Assembly: GCA_016617855.1 (NCBI GenBank) | Contig: JAECUM010006822.1 | Coordinates: 1 to 64,000 of the forward strand | Reading direction: 5' to 3' | Length of the DNA: 64,000 bases | Source: Megalonaias nervosa | Taxonomy: Eukaryota > Mollusca > Bivalvia > Unionida > Unionidae | Part shown: piece after piece, positions 55,901-61,269 of the stretch | Layout: every line of letters begins with the position of its first letter | Numbering within the stretch: position 1 is the stretch's first letter | Notes under the pieces: model-generated | The model's database searches: none | The model's input: only the letters and a program-made list of their open reading frames with translations | What the model was told of the DNA's origin: nothing | Made by a program: the position numbers and the translations under genes

Positions 55901-57082
55901 AGAGAGTAGCAATAGCATAGTGCTTAGCGTGCCAGAAGGGTGTGGGTTGAATCATGACATTGGACTAGCCAGGTTCTCTGCTCTGATGTGTCAATGGGCA
56001 AAACATTTTACTTGTCGCAGCATGGTGTATCCTTCATGATGTGTTAATGTAATGTAAACCCACCACCAAAAGTCCTCACCAAAAACACATATTTTAGATT
56101 TTTGTGATACTGAGTCCACCTTATCAAGTATTAGTCTGCATAGCTCATACTGTTTATCTGCCATGAAAAGACTATTCATGATGGTAGGCCTATTCTCACT
56201 TTTACCAAATTTGGCCACTTTTTCCTAAACAAAACTATTATGCACGATACACTTCGAGACCTTATGATAGAAAAAATAATTTACATTGCAGTCACCCAAG
56301 CCTTATCATAGAAGAAAACATAGTTTACAATGTAGGCACCCAGGCCTTTTGGAAAAAATAGTGTACAATGCAGGTGCTCAAGCCTTATCGTAGAAAAAAT
56401 AGTTTACAATGCTGGTATCCAGACCTTATGGAAAAAATAGATTATGATGCAGGCACCCAGGCCTTATCATAGAAAAATGTAGGCATCCAGGTCCTATAGA
56501 AAAAATAGTTTACAATGCAGGCACCCAGGTCTCATAGAAGAAAAAGTAGTTTACAATGCAGACACTCAAGCCTTATCTTTGCAAAAGCAGTTTACAATTC
56601 TAGCATCCAGGCCTTATAGAAACAAAATAGATTACAATGTAGGAATCCAGGTCTTGTAGAACAAGCAATAGTGTACAATGAAGGGACTCGAGCTCTATCA
56701 TAGAAAGACGGTTTACAGTGTAAGCATCCAGGCTTTATAGAAAAAAAAGTAGTTTATAATGTAGGCACCCAGGCCTGTCATAGAAGATATACTGCCTCTT
56801 CCCAGTCATCATTTTGCAAATGTGTGCTAAAGTTGATTGGCTAACATTTGTGACAAATGATAGTTGAAAGCAGAATAAATTTGGAAGCCTAAATTGTTTA
56901 TACACTGAATATATTTGTAATTCAAAAGTATTATATTAATTATTTAACTTTTTTTCCAATTTATTTATCTTCCATTTCAGGCCCCTGAGTTTTTCTACAA
57001 TTGTTTACAGAAGAATTTGGGCATCAGTAGTTTGCTGACTATGGCCATGTTTATTGAAGGTTTAGAGGACTTGTCAATATGA
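25643..57082 (+). CDS. ARM-TIR-SAM protein, SARM1-related, nine coding exons
   Basis: Join 25643-26272, 30706-31012, 31562-31672, 35271-35471, 42359-42655, 49622-49848, 52294-52442, 54279-54339, 56981-57082: 2085 bases, 694 residues plus stop. All eight introns are GT-AG and all phases agree. Layout: MGSSSS (possible N-myristoylation), charged linker (to about 48), helical region (50-210), ARM repeats (211-415), TIR domain (447-585) with ISYNW, a DIDNMGG BB-loop, SPNC-RA-E (Cys513, Glu516) and PDGWLG, then a SAM-like domain (622-690). SARM1 is ARM-SAM-SAM-TIR, so this is a relative and not an ortholog. TIR domains with the CxxE glutamate can cleave NAD, so NADase signalling in innate immunity or cell death is the likely role (inference). 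The start is supported by a Kozak-like GCTATGG and an in-frame stop at 25613-25615. Confidence 0.88.
26440..27250 (+). mobile_element. LINE RT C-terminal remnant in intron 1
   Basis: LLKKVRVFFPLHYGVAFYKS, then YIQRLLDYCNIIWGNTTATN and FRLQDRACK (26690-26830) are the conserved end of a non-LTR reverse transcriptase. Decayed matches follow: LPIYERIF, PNYLNSIFQERESTGT, RSINGQN. The family differs from the LINEs at 22.1 and 61.3 kb. It is not translated as part of the host gene. Confidence 0.7.
27260..28030. other. Intron 1 sequence, no feature seen
   Basis: No recognisable gene or repeat apart from an A-run near 27775-27786. Confidence 0.45.
28044..28170. mobile_element. hAT-type MITE, 127 bp, with perfect 8-bp TSD
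   Basis: The left end CAGGCCCGGCCCTAGGA and the reverse of the right end (CAAGCCCAGCCCTAGGA) match at 15 of 17 bases. The flanks CCCACAGC at 28036-28043 and 28171-28178 are identical. An 8-base target duplication with CAGG-type ends is the hAT hallmark. It has no coding capacity. The perfect duplication suggests a fairly recent insertion into intron 1. Confidence 0.88.
28483..28793 (+). mobile_element. tRNA-derived SINE, family 2, copy 1
   Basis: The tRNA head gtagcctagtggttggagca and B box gggttcgaacc are very well kept. The body has ataccaaagacttataaaaa, ggcactcagcattaagaggt, atgtgactgggtgggacatg and cacactgcagacatc, and the tail is (TCCAAATC)n-like. A short duplication AGAAATTT flanks it (28475-28482, 28794-28801). 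The second copy is at 47964-48275. Confidence 0.88.
28802..29230. other. Intron 1 sequence; short inverted repeat
   Basis: aatggaagtgaagaaatcat (28852-28871) and atgatttcttcagttccatt (28919-28938) form an imperfect inverted repeat with extended similarity on each side (tgga-tgatat arms). It is possibly a small foldback element. Nothing else is seen. Confidence 0.45.
29495..30265 (+). mobile_element. LINE RNase H domain and 3' part in intron 1
   Basis: Frames contain YTVDSKDGDRVGG, ILSHFLDKALICVEI, WVHNHIGINGNEE (RNase H signature, normally WVPSHVGIxGNE), KPTIGKWHSSYRTN, GHTY, and SVEHILVKCVNFHHMRQKYF. This is the RNase H and C-terminal part of the same LINE type as 61.3-63.3 kb. Many stops; dead. 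Confidence 0.7.
30270..30705. other. End of intron 1
   Basis: No repeat recognised. A pyrimidine-rich acceptor (cttcaatcttttcag) ends at 30705. Confidence 0.5.
30706..31012 (+). CDS. Exon 2: ARM repeats, residues 211-313
   Basis: Phase 0 entry. Encodes PDDENVMKWCLSIYHNTSMV, then armadillo-type helices (EIYRLSALSTLANIIDE; VVAFLLKTLGLAVKDPHHRN; WSAQECAM). It ends ATG A before GTAAGT, a consensus donor, phase 1. Confidence 0.9.
31562..31672 (+). CDS. Exon 3: ARM repeat, residues 313-350
   Basis: The ttattttccag acceptor ends at 31561. Encodes VRCLARNDANKKLLVQKGCL and PHLVELAKSGNVEEQR, a classic ARM repeat core. The donor GTAACA follows AGAG. The upstream open stretch from 31504 is intron. Confidence 0.92.
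31951..32162. mobile_element. Palindromic MITE family A, copy 1
   Basis: Termini resemble tatacttatatcctca and tgcgaatatttacagta. The inner arms are related to tagaccctgatctgc and its complement (gcagatcggggtctatg). It belongs to the family at 42947, 48801, 54383 and 36112, all inside this gene. Confidence 0.6.
32163..33060. other. Intron 3 sequence; small local duplication
   Basis: A 26-base unit ending in ccagaatctttttgaat occurs twice at about 32594-32652. Otherwise nothing is recognised. Confidence 0.5.
33065..33418. repeat. About 37-bp tandem repeat, about 9 units
   Basis: The unit is approximately ccataaaacataacatggag plus aggttcttcagtcaca. The later units change to ggaggagctcttaagtggca. 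The 69-codon minus-strand ORF here is only the repeat read through. Confidence 0.92.
33420..34160. other. Intron 3 sequence, no feature seen
   Basis: No recognisable gene or repeat. Confidence 0.45.
34178..34622. repeat. 69-bp tandem repeat, about 6 units
   Basis: The unit contains gaccagtctaatacatgact, tgtgctattaatgtacatat and gcatatgtatttgtggaaatg. Since 69 is 23 codons, the minus strand stays open for 144 codons with a 23-residue repeat (core INSTSHVLDWSMFTFPQIH). It lies in an intron with no splice support. Confidence 0.93.
34705..35168. repeat. Diverged repeat of about 200 and about 100 bases
   Basis: aatgaaggttaaagccatat, then atcacctcatggcaa, tataatgaagtacat and tgtccatgggag occur at about 34715-34815 and 34913-35012. 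Shortened versions follow at about 35040-35105 and 35120-35165. Confidence 0.75.
35271..35471 (+). CDS. Exon 4: last ARM repeats, residues 350-417
   Basis: The tgtaacacag acceptor ends at 35270. Encodes ESVGAIWVLAFDKENHSKIL and KEVRKAVDGTLWILREELQK, matching the AIWxLAxDxEN pattern of ARM repeats in ARM-TIR proteins. Only the donor after CACATAG keeps the frame into exon 5; that donor, GTATAT, is the first base pair of a TA repeat. Confidence 0.88.
35472..35495. repeat. Short (TA)n run forming the intron 4 donor
   Basis: GTATATATAT... begins exactly at the splice site of exon 4, so the donor is part of the microsatellite. Confidence 0.85.
35690..36055. repeat. About 48-bp AT-rich tandem repeat, about 7-8 units
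   Basis: The unit is roughly actgacataaattaatcatt plus gttaagtatattataataa and a short A-rich joint. Confidence 0.88.
36112..36160. mobile_element. Palindromic MITE family A, partial copy
   Basis: taccataaatactcttgtac then aagtctgatccaagtgcaag matches the left arm of the family. The rest is missing. Confidence 0.5.
36165..36990. other. Intron 4 sequence, no feature seen
   Basis: A short duplication ttggtgtaatcattatgctt occurs around 36170-36200. No gene seen. Confidence 0.45.
36995..37268. repeat. 36-bp tandem repeat, about 7.5 units
   Basis: The unit is gacctagatctgctgactcg plus ggggtttggcatgaat, alternating with a variant (ttgggggtttgccatgaat). 36 bases is 12 codons, so both strands stay open for 80 or more codons. 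There are no unique spacers, so this is not a CRISPR array, and nothing supports translation. Confidence 0.95.
37270..38700. other. Intron 4 sequence; one long inverted repeat
   Basis: Near 37677-37800, ggttactgcatttgtatggg (37674 on) faces catccaaatgcagtaacctt (37782 on), and aaggtatgaac faces gttcatatttt, with ccttgggagtgcagtatatc around the centre. This forms a hairpin of about 120 bases, probably a small foldback element. No gene seen. Confidence 0.5.
38710..40840. repeat. Two-level repeat: about 38-bp minisatellite inside a 1.1-kb duplication
   Basis: Lower level: a diverged unit of about 38-40 bases (gaccagggggccagcctaca plus gtatttctcccatgataa) is repeated over about 38975-39750 and 40050-40780. 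Upper level: the non-repeat flank at 38745-38975 (aactcaaattctg, acatttttagataaa, gatgaactgaaaac) recurs at about 39845-40050, directly before the second array. So flank plus array was duplicated as a unit. ORFs at 39120-39386, 40211-40438 and 40582-40839 are repeat artefacts. Confidence 0.85.
40845..41075. other. Intron 4 sequence, no feature seen
   Basis: The start (gatgaatatagtagagtttt) faintly resembles the flank of the preceding duplication. Nothing else is recognised. Confidence 0.4.
41080..41800. repeat. Dispersed satellite family B, array 1 (about 125-145-bp units)
   Basis: The diverged unit has accaaactttgtggatagct, tgcacttgttgtaaggaaga, taattttggattt, aaaggtcaaggtcactgtga, ctgaaagaagaaaaatggtt and acttgagttctcca. 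About five to six units. Related arrays lie at 43430-43920 and 63340-64000. Confidence 0.8.
41801..42358. other. End of intron 4
   Basis: No repeat recognised except a short tccatctgtccatccatcca tract near 42230. The acceptor taatttag ends at 42358. Confidence 0.5.
42359..42655 (+). CDS. Exon 5: linker and first half of TIR domain, residues 417-516
   Basis: Encodes a Lys/Ser-rich linker (EQKNRPKTAAKKSSESSGT), then the TIR: GHIMISYNWSHQKDLVQIRD (betaA-alphaA), GFSVWMDIDNMGGSTLQAM (betaB and BB-loop), VILICMSQKYKDSPNCRA (betaC, alphaC). It ends after the first base (G) of codon 516; the donor is GTAAAC. Confidence 0.93.
42947..43240. mobile_element. Palindromic MITE family A, copy with inner duplication
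   Basis: Left end taccatatatattcatgta and right end aagcgagtatattta. Inner parts include catagacccagaac, cagaccctgatttgctgtca, and three versions of gggtctatgttgtttgca on the right side, so the right arm is expanded. It is longer than the other copies. Confidence 0.65.
43430..43925. repeat. Dispersed satellite family B, array 2
   Basis: Three to four units of the same consensus as 41080-41800 (cattatggatggcttgctct, tggggtaaggaagaa, aggtcactgtaactgaa). It lies in a different intron (intron 5). Confidence 0.8.
43930..45190. other. Intron 5 sequence, no gene seen
   Basis: The start (gcagtggtgtatcaagaaat near 43950) looks like one end of a hAT-type insertion, but a matching end was not found. 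The minus-strand ORFs at 44503-44945 have no recognisable features. Confidence 0.4.
45205..45262. repeat. 15-bp tandem repeat, about 4 units
   Basis: cattgtgtgttgtac is repeated with minor changes. Confidence 0.85.
45265..45640. repeat. Dispersed satellite family C, array 1 (about 145-bp units)
   Basis: The diverged unit has gttaccactytgaaggccta, atttctgatcnnattttnat, aaacttggaatatagg, tcatcaagatct and atgcatattaatgaggtgat. About 2.5 units. A second array is at 47240-47745. Confidence 0.7.
45645..47235. other. Intron 5 sequence, no feature seen
   Basis: No gene or repeat that I recognise. Confidence 0.45.
47240..47745. repeat. Dispersed satellite family C, array 2
   Basis: Three to four units with ttacatcatcaagatcttg, aatgcatattgatgagataa, tcttgcatctgattggctga and gttaccaccctggaagctat, matching 45265-45640. 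Confidence 0.7.
47805..47855. repeat. 24-bp direct duplication
   Basis: cgatataaaggttgggagga occurs twice, 24 bases apart. Confidence 0.85.
47964..48275 (+). mobile_element. tRNA-derived SINE, family 2, copy 2 with perfect TSD
   Basis: Head gatcgctaagtggttagatt, B box ctggttcaaaacc, body ataccaaagacttataaaaa and aggcactcagcattaaaagg, and a (ATCACAC)n tail. The 13-base duplication ATATCTTCATTAT flanks it at 47951-47963 and 48276-48288. Confidence 0.92.
48289..48800. other. Intron 5 sequence, no feature seen
   Basis: No recognisable feature. Confidence 0.45.
48801..49020. mobile_element. Palindromic MITE family A, best-preserved copy
   Basis: The left end actgtatatactcacttaaa and the right end atgaatgagtatatatggta are inverted repeats of each other. 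The inner arms (tatagaccctgatctgcc on the left; ggcagatctgggtctgtgc on the right) also pair, so most of the 220 bases can fold back. It has no coding capacity. Confidence 0.75.
49021..49621. other. End of intron 5
   Basis: No repeat recognised. The acceptor cctttttacag ends at 49621. Confidence 0.5.
49622..49848 (+). CDS. Exon 6: second half of TIR domain, residues 516-591
   Basis: The first two bases complete codon 516 as GAG (Glu). It continues AEYAFQLRKKIVPLKMERGY, QPDGWLGFLIGAKLFYEFSG (PDGWLG is characteristic of invertebrate ARM-TIR proteins) and FEAKIKELIREIANCYGNEE, which closes the TIR fold. Consensus donor GTAAGT, phase 0. Confidence 0.93.
49909..49988. repeat. (TA)n microsatellite in intron 6
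   Basis: About 40 TA units, starting 60 bases after the exon 6 donor. Confidence 0.97.
49990..51015. other. Intron 6 sequence; short diverged repeats at the start
   Basis: About 50020-50180 has an imperfect 27-30-base unit (atccagcaagaatcctgtag, caatattat). Otherwise nothing is recognised. Confidence 0.45.
51020..51960. repeat. About 140-bp diverged tandem repeat, 6-7 units
   Basis: The unit has aaaatcttgttattgctact, tctcctgaatggatggtcat, atcagcatgaggttttcact, aaaagacttcttatgatatc, tacttggtcctaaatgaaaa and tggtgctgatctgatgtcca, then atatggctgccatggcagcc. The first unit contains accggtcatagattagaaga, which is also recalled near 57760 after the gene. Confidence 0.85.
52294..52442 (+). CDS. 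Exon 7: linker and first SAM helix, residues 592-641
   Basis: The ccacatacag acceptor ends at 52293. Encodes a Pro/Val-rich linker (VTTKKPVYSAHPAPVAVVRK), then KWTPDNVNRWIEKHNLPK, the W-x4-V-x2-W start of a SAM-like domain. It ends CCA AA before GTAAGT, phase 2. The last 40 bases and the donor recur several times in the intron that follows. Confidence 0.9.
52405..53312 (+). repeat. Tandem array derived from the exon 7 end plus its donor, about 5 units
   Basis: The unit of about 110-137 bases consists of the exon 7 3' end (aatgtcaacagatggattga, aaaacacaaccttccaaa), the donor gtaagt and the first intron bases (gcacacccttct, ccctcactttaaagcccct, cattataccactgcc, tagtttgggtttagttacag). Unit 0 is the real exon and donor; others start at about 52531, 52642 and 52779, with a last one at about 53177 beyond an inserted SINE. 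Several copies keep a donor-like sequence (GAGTAAGT at 52569 on; ATGTAAGT near 52829) and an acceptor-like ttatag or ttacag in front. Confidence 0.9.
52916..53142 (+). mobile_element. tRNA-derived SINE, family 1, inserted into the exon 7 array
   Basis: Head tggtgacttaggggtctaag, B box gggtttgagtcac, centre gtggttttcccggggccttt, and tail tgtgctgaaacattgcatta; the AAC end has decayed. It splits the array, so the array is older than this insertion. Confidence 0.8.
53313..54278. other. Rest of intron 7; one 60-base duplication
   Basis: tatctaccttggtatgtaca then ttattatatatgattcatat is repeated in tandem at about 53743-53829. Nothing else is seen. The acceptor cttttgttccag ends at 54278. Confidence 0.6.
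54279..54339 (+). CDS. Exon 8: SAM middle, residues 641-661
   Basis: A short exon of 61 bases encoding KNFEKLTGRELALLVTMRLE. The LTGRELALLV stretch fits the central G-x-x-L-L part of a SAM domain. The donor is GTATGA, phase 0. Confidence 0.85.
54383..54584. mobile_element. Palindromic MITE family A, copy in intron 8
   Basis: Left end taccatatatattcatgta, inner ttgaccctgatctgctgttg facing cagtagatcagggcctata, right end aagtgtatacagta. About 202 bases. Confidence 0.65.
54590..56235. other. Intron 8 sequence; possible old tRNA-derived SINE
   Basis: Around 55908-56030, tagcatagtgcttagcgtgc and gggtgtgggttgaatcatga resemble A and B boxes of a decayed tRNA-derived SINE. The rest shows nothing recognisable. 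Confidence 0.35.
56245..56790. repeat. About 38-bp diverged tandem repeat, about 13 units
   Basis: The unit is roughly aatgcaggcacccaggcctt plus atcatagaaaaaatagtttac. The spacing varies because some units are shortened. Confidence 0.88.
56981..57082 (+). CDS. Exon 9: SAM end and stop, residues 662-694
   Basis: The tatcttccatttcag acceptor is strong. Encodes APEFFYNCLQKNLGISSLLT and MAMFIEGLEDLSI-stop (TGA at 57080-57082). LGI followed by a long helix (LLTMAMFIEGL) fits the final two helices of a SAM domain. Confidence 0.9.
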   Translation, partial: APEFFYNCLQKNLGISSLLTMAMFIEGLEDLSI

Positions 57083-58790
57083 CACCAACAGCAAATATTA
57101 TGGTGTTTTCTCACATCTTTTTATGAAATAACTATATTGAATGTGAAATAATTATTAGTTCTGTTATTTTTATCACATTTTTAAACTCCTTATCAATTGA
57201 CACAGTAATCTTTCTACTGTCACGGCACTTGTAAATTCCTTTTTCAGGGGATCAATTTTTGGTCAGAGTGAAAAGCAGCTTTGGCTTATGTATTGTTGAT
57301 GTCTGTCCATATGTCTATCTGTATGGTATCAGCACTGTTGTTAGGGTTCACATTGTATGGTGTCAGCACTGTTGTTAGGGTTCACATTGTATGGTGTCAG
57401 CACTGTTGTTAGGGTTCACATTTAGGTATTGATGTTTAGGTCATATTTTATAACACTATATCTTATAGAGTCATTTGACATGGTAGGTAAACGTTTTCTC
57501 AGAAGTATTACAGTTGTCAGTGACAATTAGTCTCTGTGAATATATTTCAGTGTTCATTGATTTGTGAATTTCTGTGAATATATTTCAGTGTTCATTGATT
57601 TGTATCTATTTATATATACATGCACATCTTAGGCTTAGTTGTCTTTTAGGTTATTACCTCAGACTATTTCTTGTAAAGTCACATGACATGGTATGTAAAT
57701 ATTTCATTAAAACAACCATATCAGTGTTTTAAGCTTAGTACTTAAATCTACTTTTCATAGACCAGAAGAGCTTATGGAATGGTTTGTCTGTATGGCACCA
57801 AAAGCAAATATTACAGTATTTTCTCACATATTTATGAACTTACTAAATTAAATAAGAAATAATTATTAATTGTATTATTTTTGTCACATTTTAAAATTCG
57901 TGGTCAATTGACTGAGTAGTCCTTCTGCTGTCAGAACACTTGCTGTGGATACCTGTTTTTCAGGGTATCAGCTTCTGGTGAGAATGCAGTGCAGTTTTGA
58001 CTGATGGATTGGTGATGTCTGTCCATGTGTGTGACTGTCTGTTTGTAATCTGTCAGTGCTCAGTTAGAATTTGTGTTTAGATGTTCATATTTAGGTCTTT
58101 ATTTCCAAAACCATATCTTATAGAGGAACATGAAATGGCATATAAATGTTTTGTTATGAGTATTAAAGCCATCAGTGAAGATTAATCACTGTGAATATAT
58201 TTTAGTGTTTATTGTTTTGTGCCCACCTAAATGTTAAACTCAGTTTCTCTTGGTTAATGTTTGTGTTTAGTTCATTGTCTTAGAGACTGTTTCTTGTAGA
58301 GTCATATGACTTGCTATGCATTTATTTAATGAAGAATGCCACAGCATTGCAAACTAGGTCACTCACCTGCATTTTATGCTGATATTTGTACTTGTTTTAA
58401 GCTCAGTTATTTTTGGTTTATGTTTGAATTTAGCTCAGTTTATGTGACACTGTTGCTTTCAGAGCCATATTACTAGGGATGAAGATTTATCATGAGAACT
58501 ACAGTCTTCAGTCAAACTTAGGTCACTGTGAGTTATATTTCCCACCTCAAATACATGTGTCAGTCATCATTTTCAACTCATTTTCTCAGATTCTTATACC
58601 TTTGCTTGCAGAGTCATATGGCTTGGTTTGTAAATGCTTCATGAAATTTAATGCACTCCTCAGTCAAAACAAAGTCACTGTGGCCTATTTTTCAAGCTTC
58701 ATTGATCTGTGTAACATCTGGATATAGCTCAGTTTCCTAGATCTGTTACTGCAGTGATGCAGCGTAATAGATAAGATGCATCATAAGAAG
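57078..58790. repeat. 3' UTR region built of diverged duplicates
   Basis: The sequence that begins at the stop codon (gacaccaacagcaaatatta, ttttctcacat, gtcagcaca-like parts, gatgtctgtccat) recurs from about 57807 to 58030. Units of about 200-240 bases (cttgtagagtcatatgacat, gtatgtaaatgttt, gtgaatatatttcagtgttc) repeat about six times to 58790. Three exact 44-45-base copies of tgtatggtgtcagcactgtt lie at about 57320-57422. No AATAAA occurs close to the stop. Confidence 0.75.
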
Positions 58791-58794
58791 TACT

Positions 58795-60415
58795 ACTGAC
58801 ACCATTTAAAAAAAGCAAAGCTTTGCAGTCCATCGATACTACCATTGGCAGCATTGTATCTATAGTGTTTTATTGCCTAATTATCACATGTTTGTGACAG
58901 CCTGGTACAAAAATTCATTCTTAAAGTGTCATTCATTTTATAAGTTATTGGTCAGTAATATCCCTGAGATGGCATGGCTTTTTGTAAATTCCCAGGCTCT
59001 AAAGGTATTTCCAAGATGTCATAACTTACTTTACCATGCTTTAATTGGTCATTAATGCTTCAGAACATTGTTATGTTTTGGACTTGTAATTTTGTTGTGT
59101 CCTATGAAAAAGGATATTATGAACATCATGATATTCCTTGGAGCATGCCCAAAATGATGGACACTTTTTTCAGTGACATGTATTGATCATTATTTTCACC
59201 TCCGAGTGGTAGGACAACACACAGTTTGTGTTGCTTTGCATCACAAAGAAAACTGTTTGCAAATAATAAAAATTTTGATGAGCTGTTTGCTTCATTAAAT
59301 GTTGATTGATATTTCAGTGAAACACAAAATAGCAAATGCACAGTTTTGAAGATCTCAAGGACTATGTCCTTTGTGTTTAGTTTAAAAAAGATAAATCCTA
59401 TGTTTTCAGAAGAGGTTGAACTGTGCTTCATGCAGAGATCTACTTTGTGGCAACCATTCAGTTTTTGTACTGACAAATACAGTAACCTAATGTTATGTTT
59501 TGAGTATAGTATTATATATGAACATATAATAATTAATTTATATTTGTGATATTATTGTATTTCTTTATATATATATGTGTGTGTGTGTGTGTGTATTTGT
59601 GTGTGGTATTTCCTTTTTGCCTTTAATATAAATCATGAATTTGATTGATAACTATGTTGCTCAACTGTTAAATTTACCTGTCTATATCTAGTTATAGGTT
59701 CTTCAAGACTTTTTCATTGTTATTTTCATTGTTAAGCATGTTATCTTTCAAATTTTATATTGAAACTTGGAAAATTTGTACTAGATAAAATAGTTTATTA
59801 CAAACACAGGTAGGAAAAGAACATTTGATTTTGTTTTTGAAACTTTCTGTGATGGCCATTTGCCTTTATTTTGTACAGTCTTTTCAAATTATCAGATTTA
59901 TCTTTTTATGGACTTTATAGCAAAACATGTAAATAACTTCATAGATGTGATTGTAATCCAATTTATGAATTTACTCACTTTGTTAATTAGAGTTTAATTT
60001 TTAACAAAGACCACCCTCCAAAAAAAATAAAACTAATAAGGCATCTGTTGCTATGAGCCCTGCATGCTTTCCCCATGTTTTGTCAACCTGGCAGTAATTT
60101 TGCAATAGTGGTTAGATTTATTTTAAGGGGAGGCAACTCTATTGACAGGTGAATCACATATTTATTCATTCAGGCCAAAATTCAAGCAGTCTCCAAAATC
60201 TTCTTTGTATTACTGTTATTGGTATGAACTACTCTCATTGTTTTCATTCAAAGGCTCACAAGTAAATTTGCCAACACATGCACACTTCACACATAAATTC
60301 ACACACATGCAGATTCAATTGATTTGGACCCACCCCTCATTGATAATGGACAGTACAAAAACTAGTCATGCATTTTACCAGCATGTTAGTCTTCTTGTGC
60401 ACAGGCATATTTTAT
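58795..60415. other. Downstream DNA; candidate AATAAA
   Basis: A (TG)n run lies near 59575-59593. AATAAA near 60026 could serve as a distant poly(A) signal, but it sits in an A-rich tract. ORFs at 58479, 58873, 59126, 59346 and 60142 have no recognisable product. Confidence 0.4.
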
Positions 60416-60416
60416 A

Positions 60417-60550
60417 AATACTTCAAAACATATTATATAGTGACTTGAAATATATCTTATATTGACTTGAAAAATATTTTATAATGACTTGAAAGTTAAC
60501 ATAGTTTATATTGATTTGAAATATATTTTATGCTGACTTGAAATTTCAGT
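60417..60550. repeat. About 28-bp AT-rich tandem repeat, 5 units
   Basis: The unit is roughly atatattttatattgacttg plus aaatat. Confidence 0.85.
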
Positions 60551-60554
60551 ACAG

Positions 60555-61265
60555 AATGCATCTTTTGATATACATTTTATTGAAAATATGCAAGTTGTGG
60601 TACAAATTAATGGCTTGCAAATCGAAATATAGAACATTGCAATGAAAGATAATTTAACTGAGAACACAGTACGAACCTGTGGCTCAATGTATTGTTTACT
60701 CTTGCTGTATGAGGATTATTTTTGTAGTGCTTTCAATGCATATTAGCTTTACATCCACCCATGGTCATTTTTTTTTCTATATCAACTTTTTATATATCTG
60801 TTATAAGGTGGAGCTTATTATGCTCTAATGTCTAGGGCAGAGATAGAAATGAAAAAAGGCAGATTGGGAATTGTATCATTTGGTCTGCGAATCAAATTTT
60901 GTAGTTGATCCAATATGTTAATATATTGAGATGCTCCAAGACATTGTTGGGAATGCAGTATGAAAAATCTTAGCAATTCCTGAATATGTCAATAAATCAT
61001 GGTTAGAGAGGATGGGTGGGGAACAGAGATTCTGTGCCTCTAGGTTGAACTCTCATTCATTCATTCATTCATTAAATTGGTGTGGAATATGACACAAAAA
61101 ATCATTGTAAGAAATCAAAGCAATTGTACCAGACACTCAAGGAATCTGTTGAAATGGTTTTGACCTTACCAGAAATCTGTTGTAAAAATCAAAAACACAT
61201 CCTGACAAGAAACTTACACCATGTCAAAAATTTTAAGAAAATCATTATTTAATTTTAAAATCTGC
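60555..61265. other. No gene; short (ATTC)n
   Basis: tcattcattcattcattca lies at about 61053-61073. Nothing else is recognised. Confidence 0.5.
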
Positions 61266-61269
61266 TAAT

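Noticed and set aside
25643..57082. Calling the gene SARM1
   Set aside because: The domain order differs (TIR before SAM) and the N-terminus differs; only relatedness is supported.
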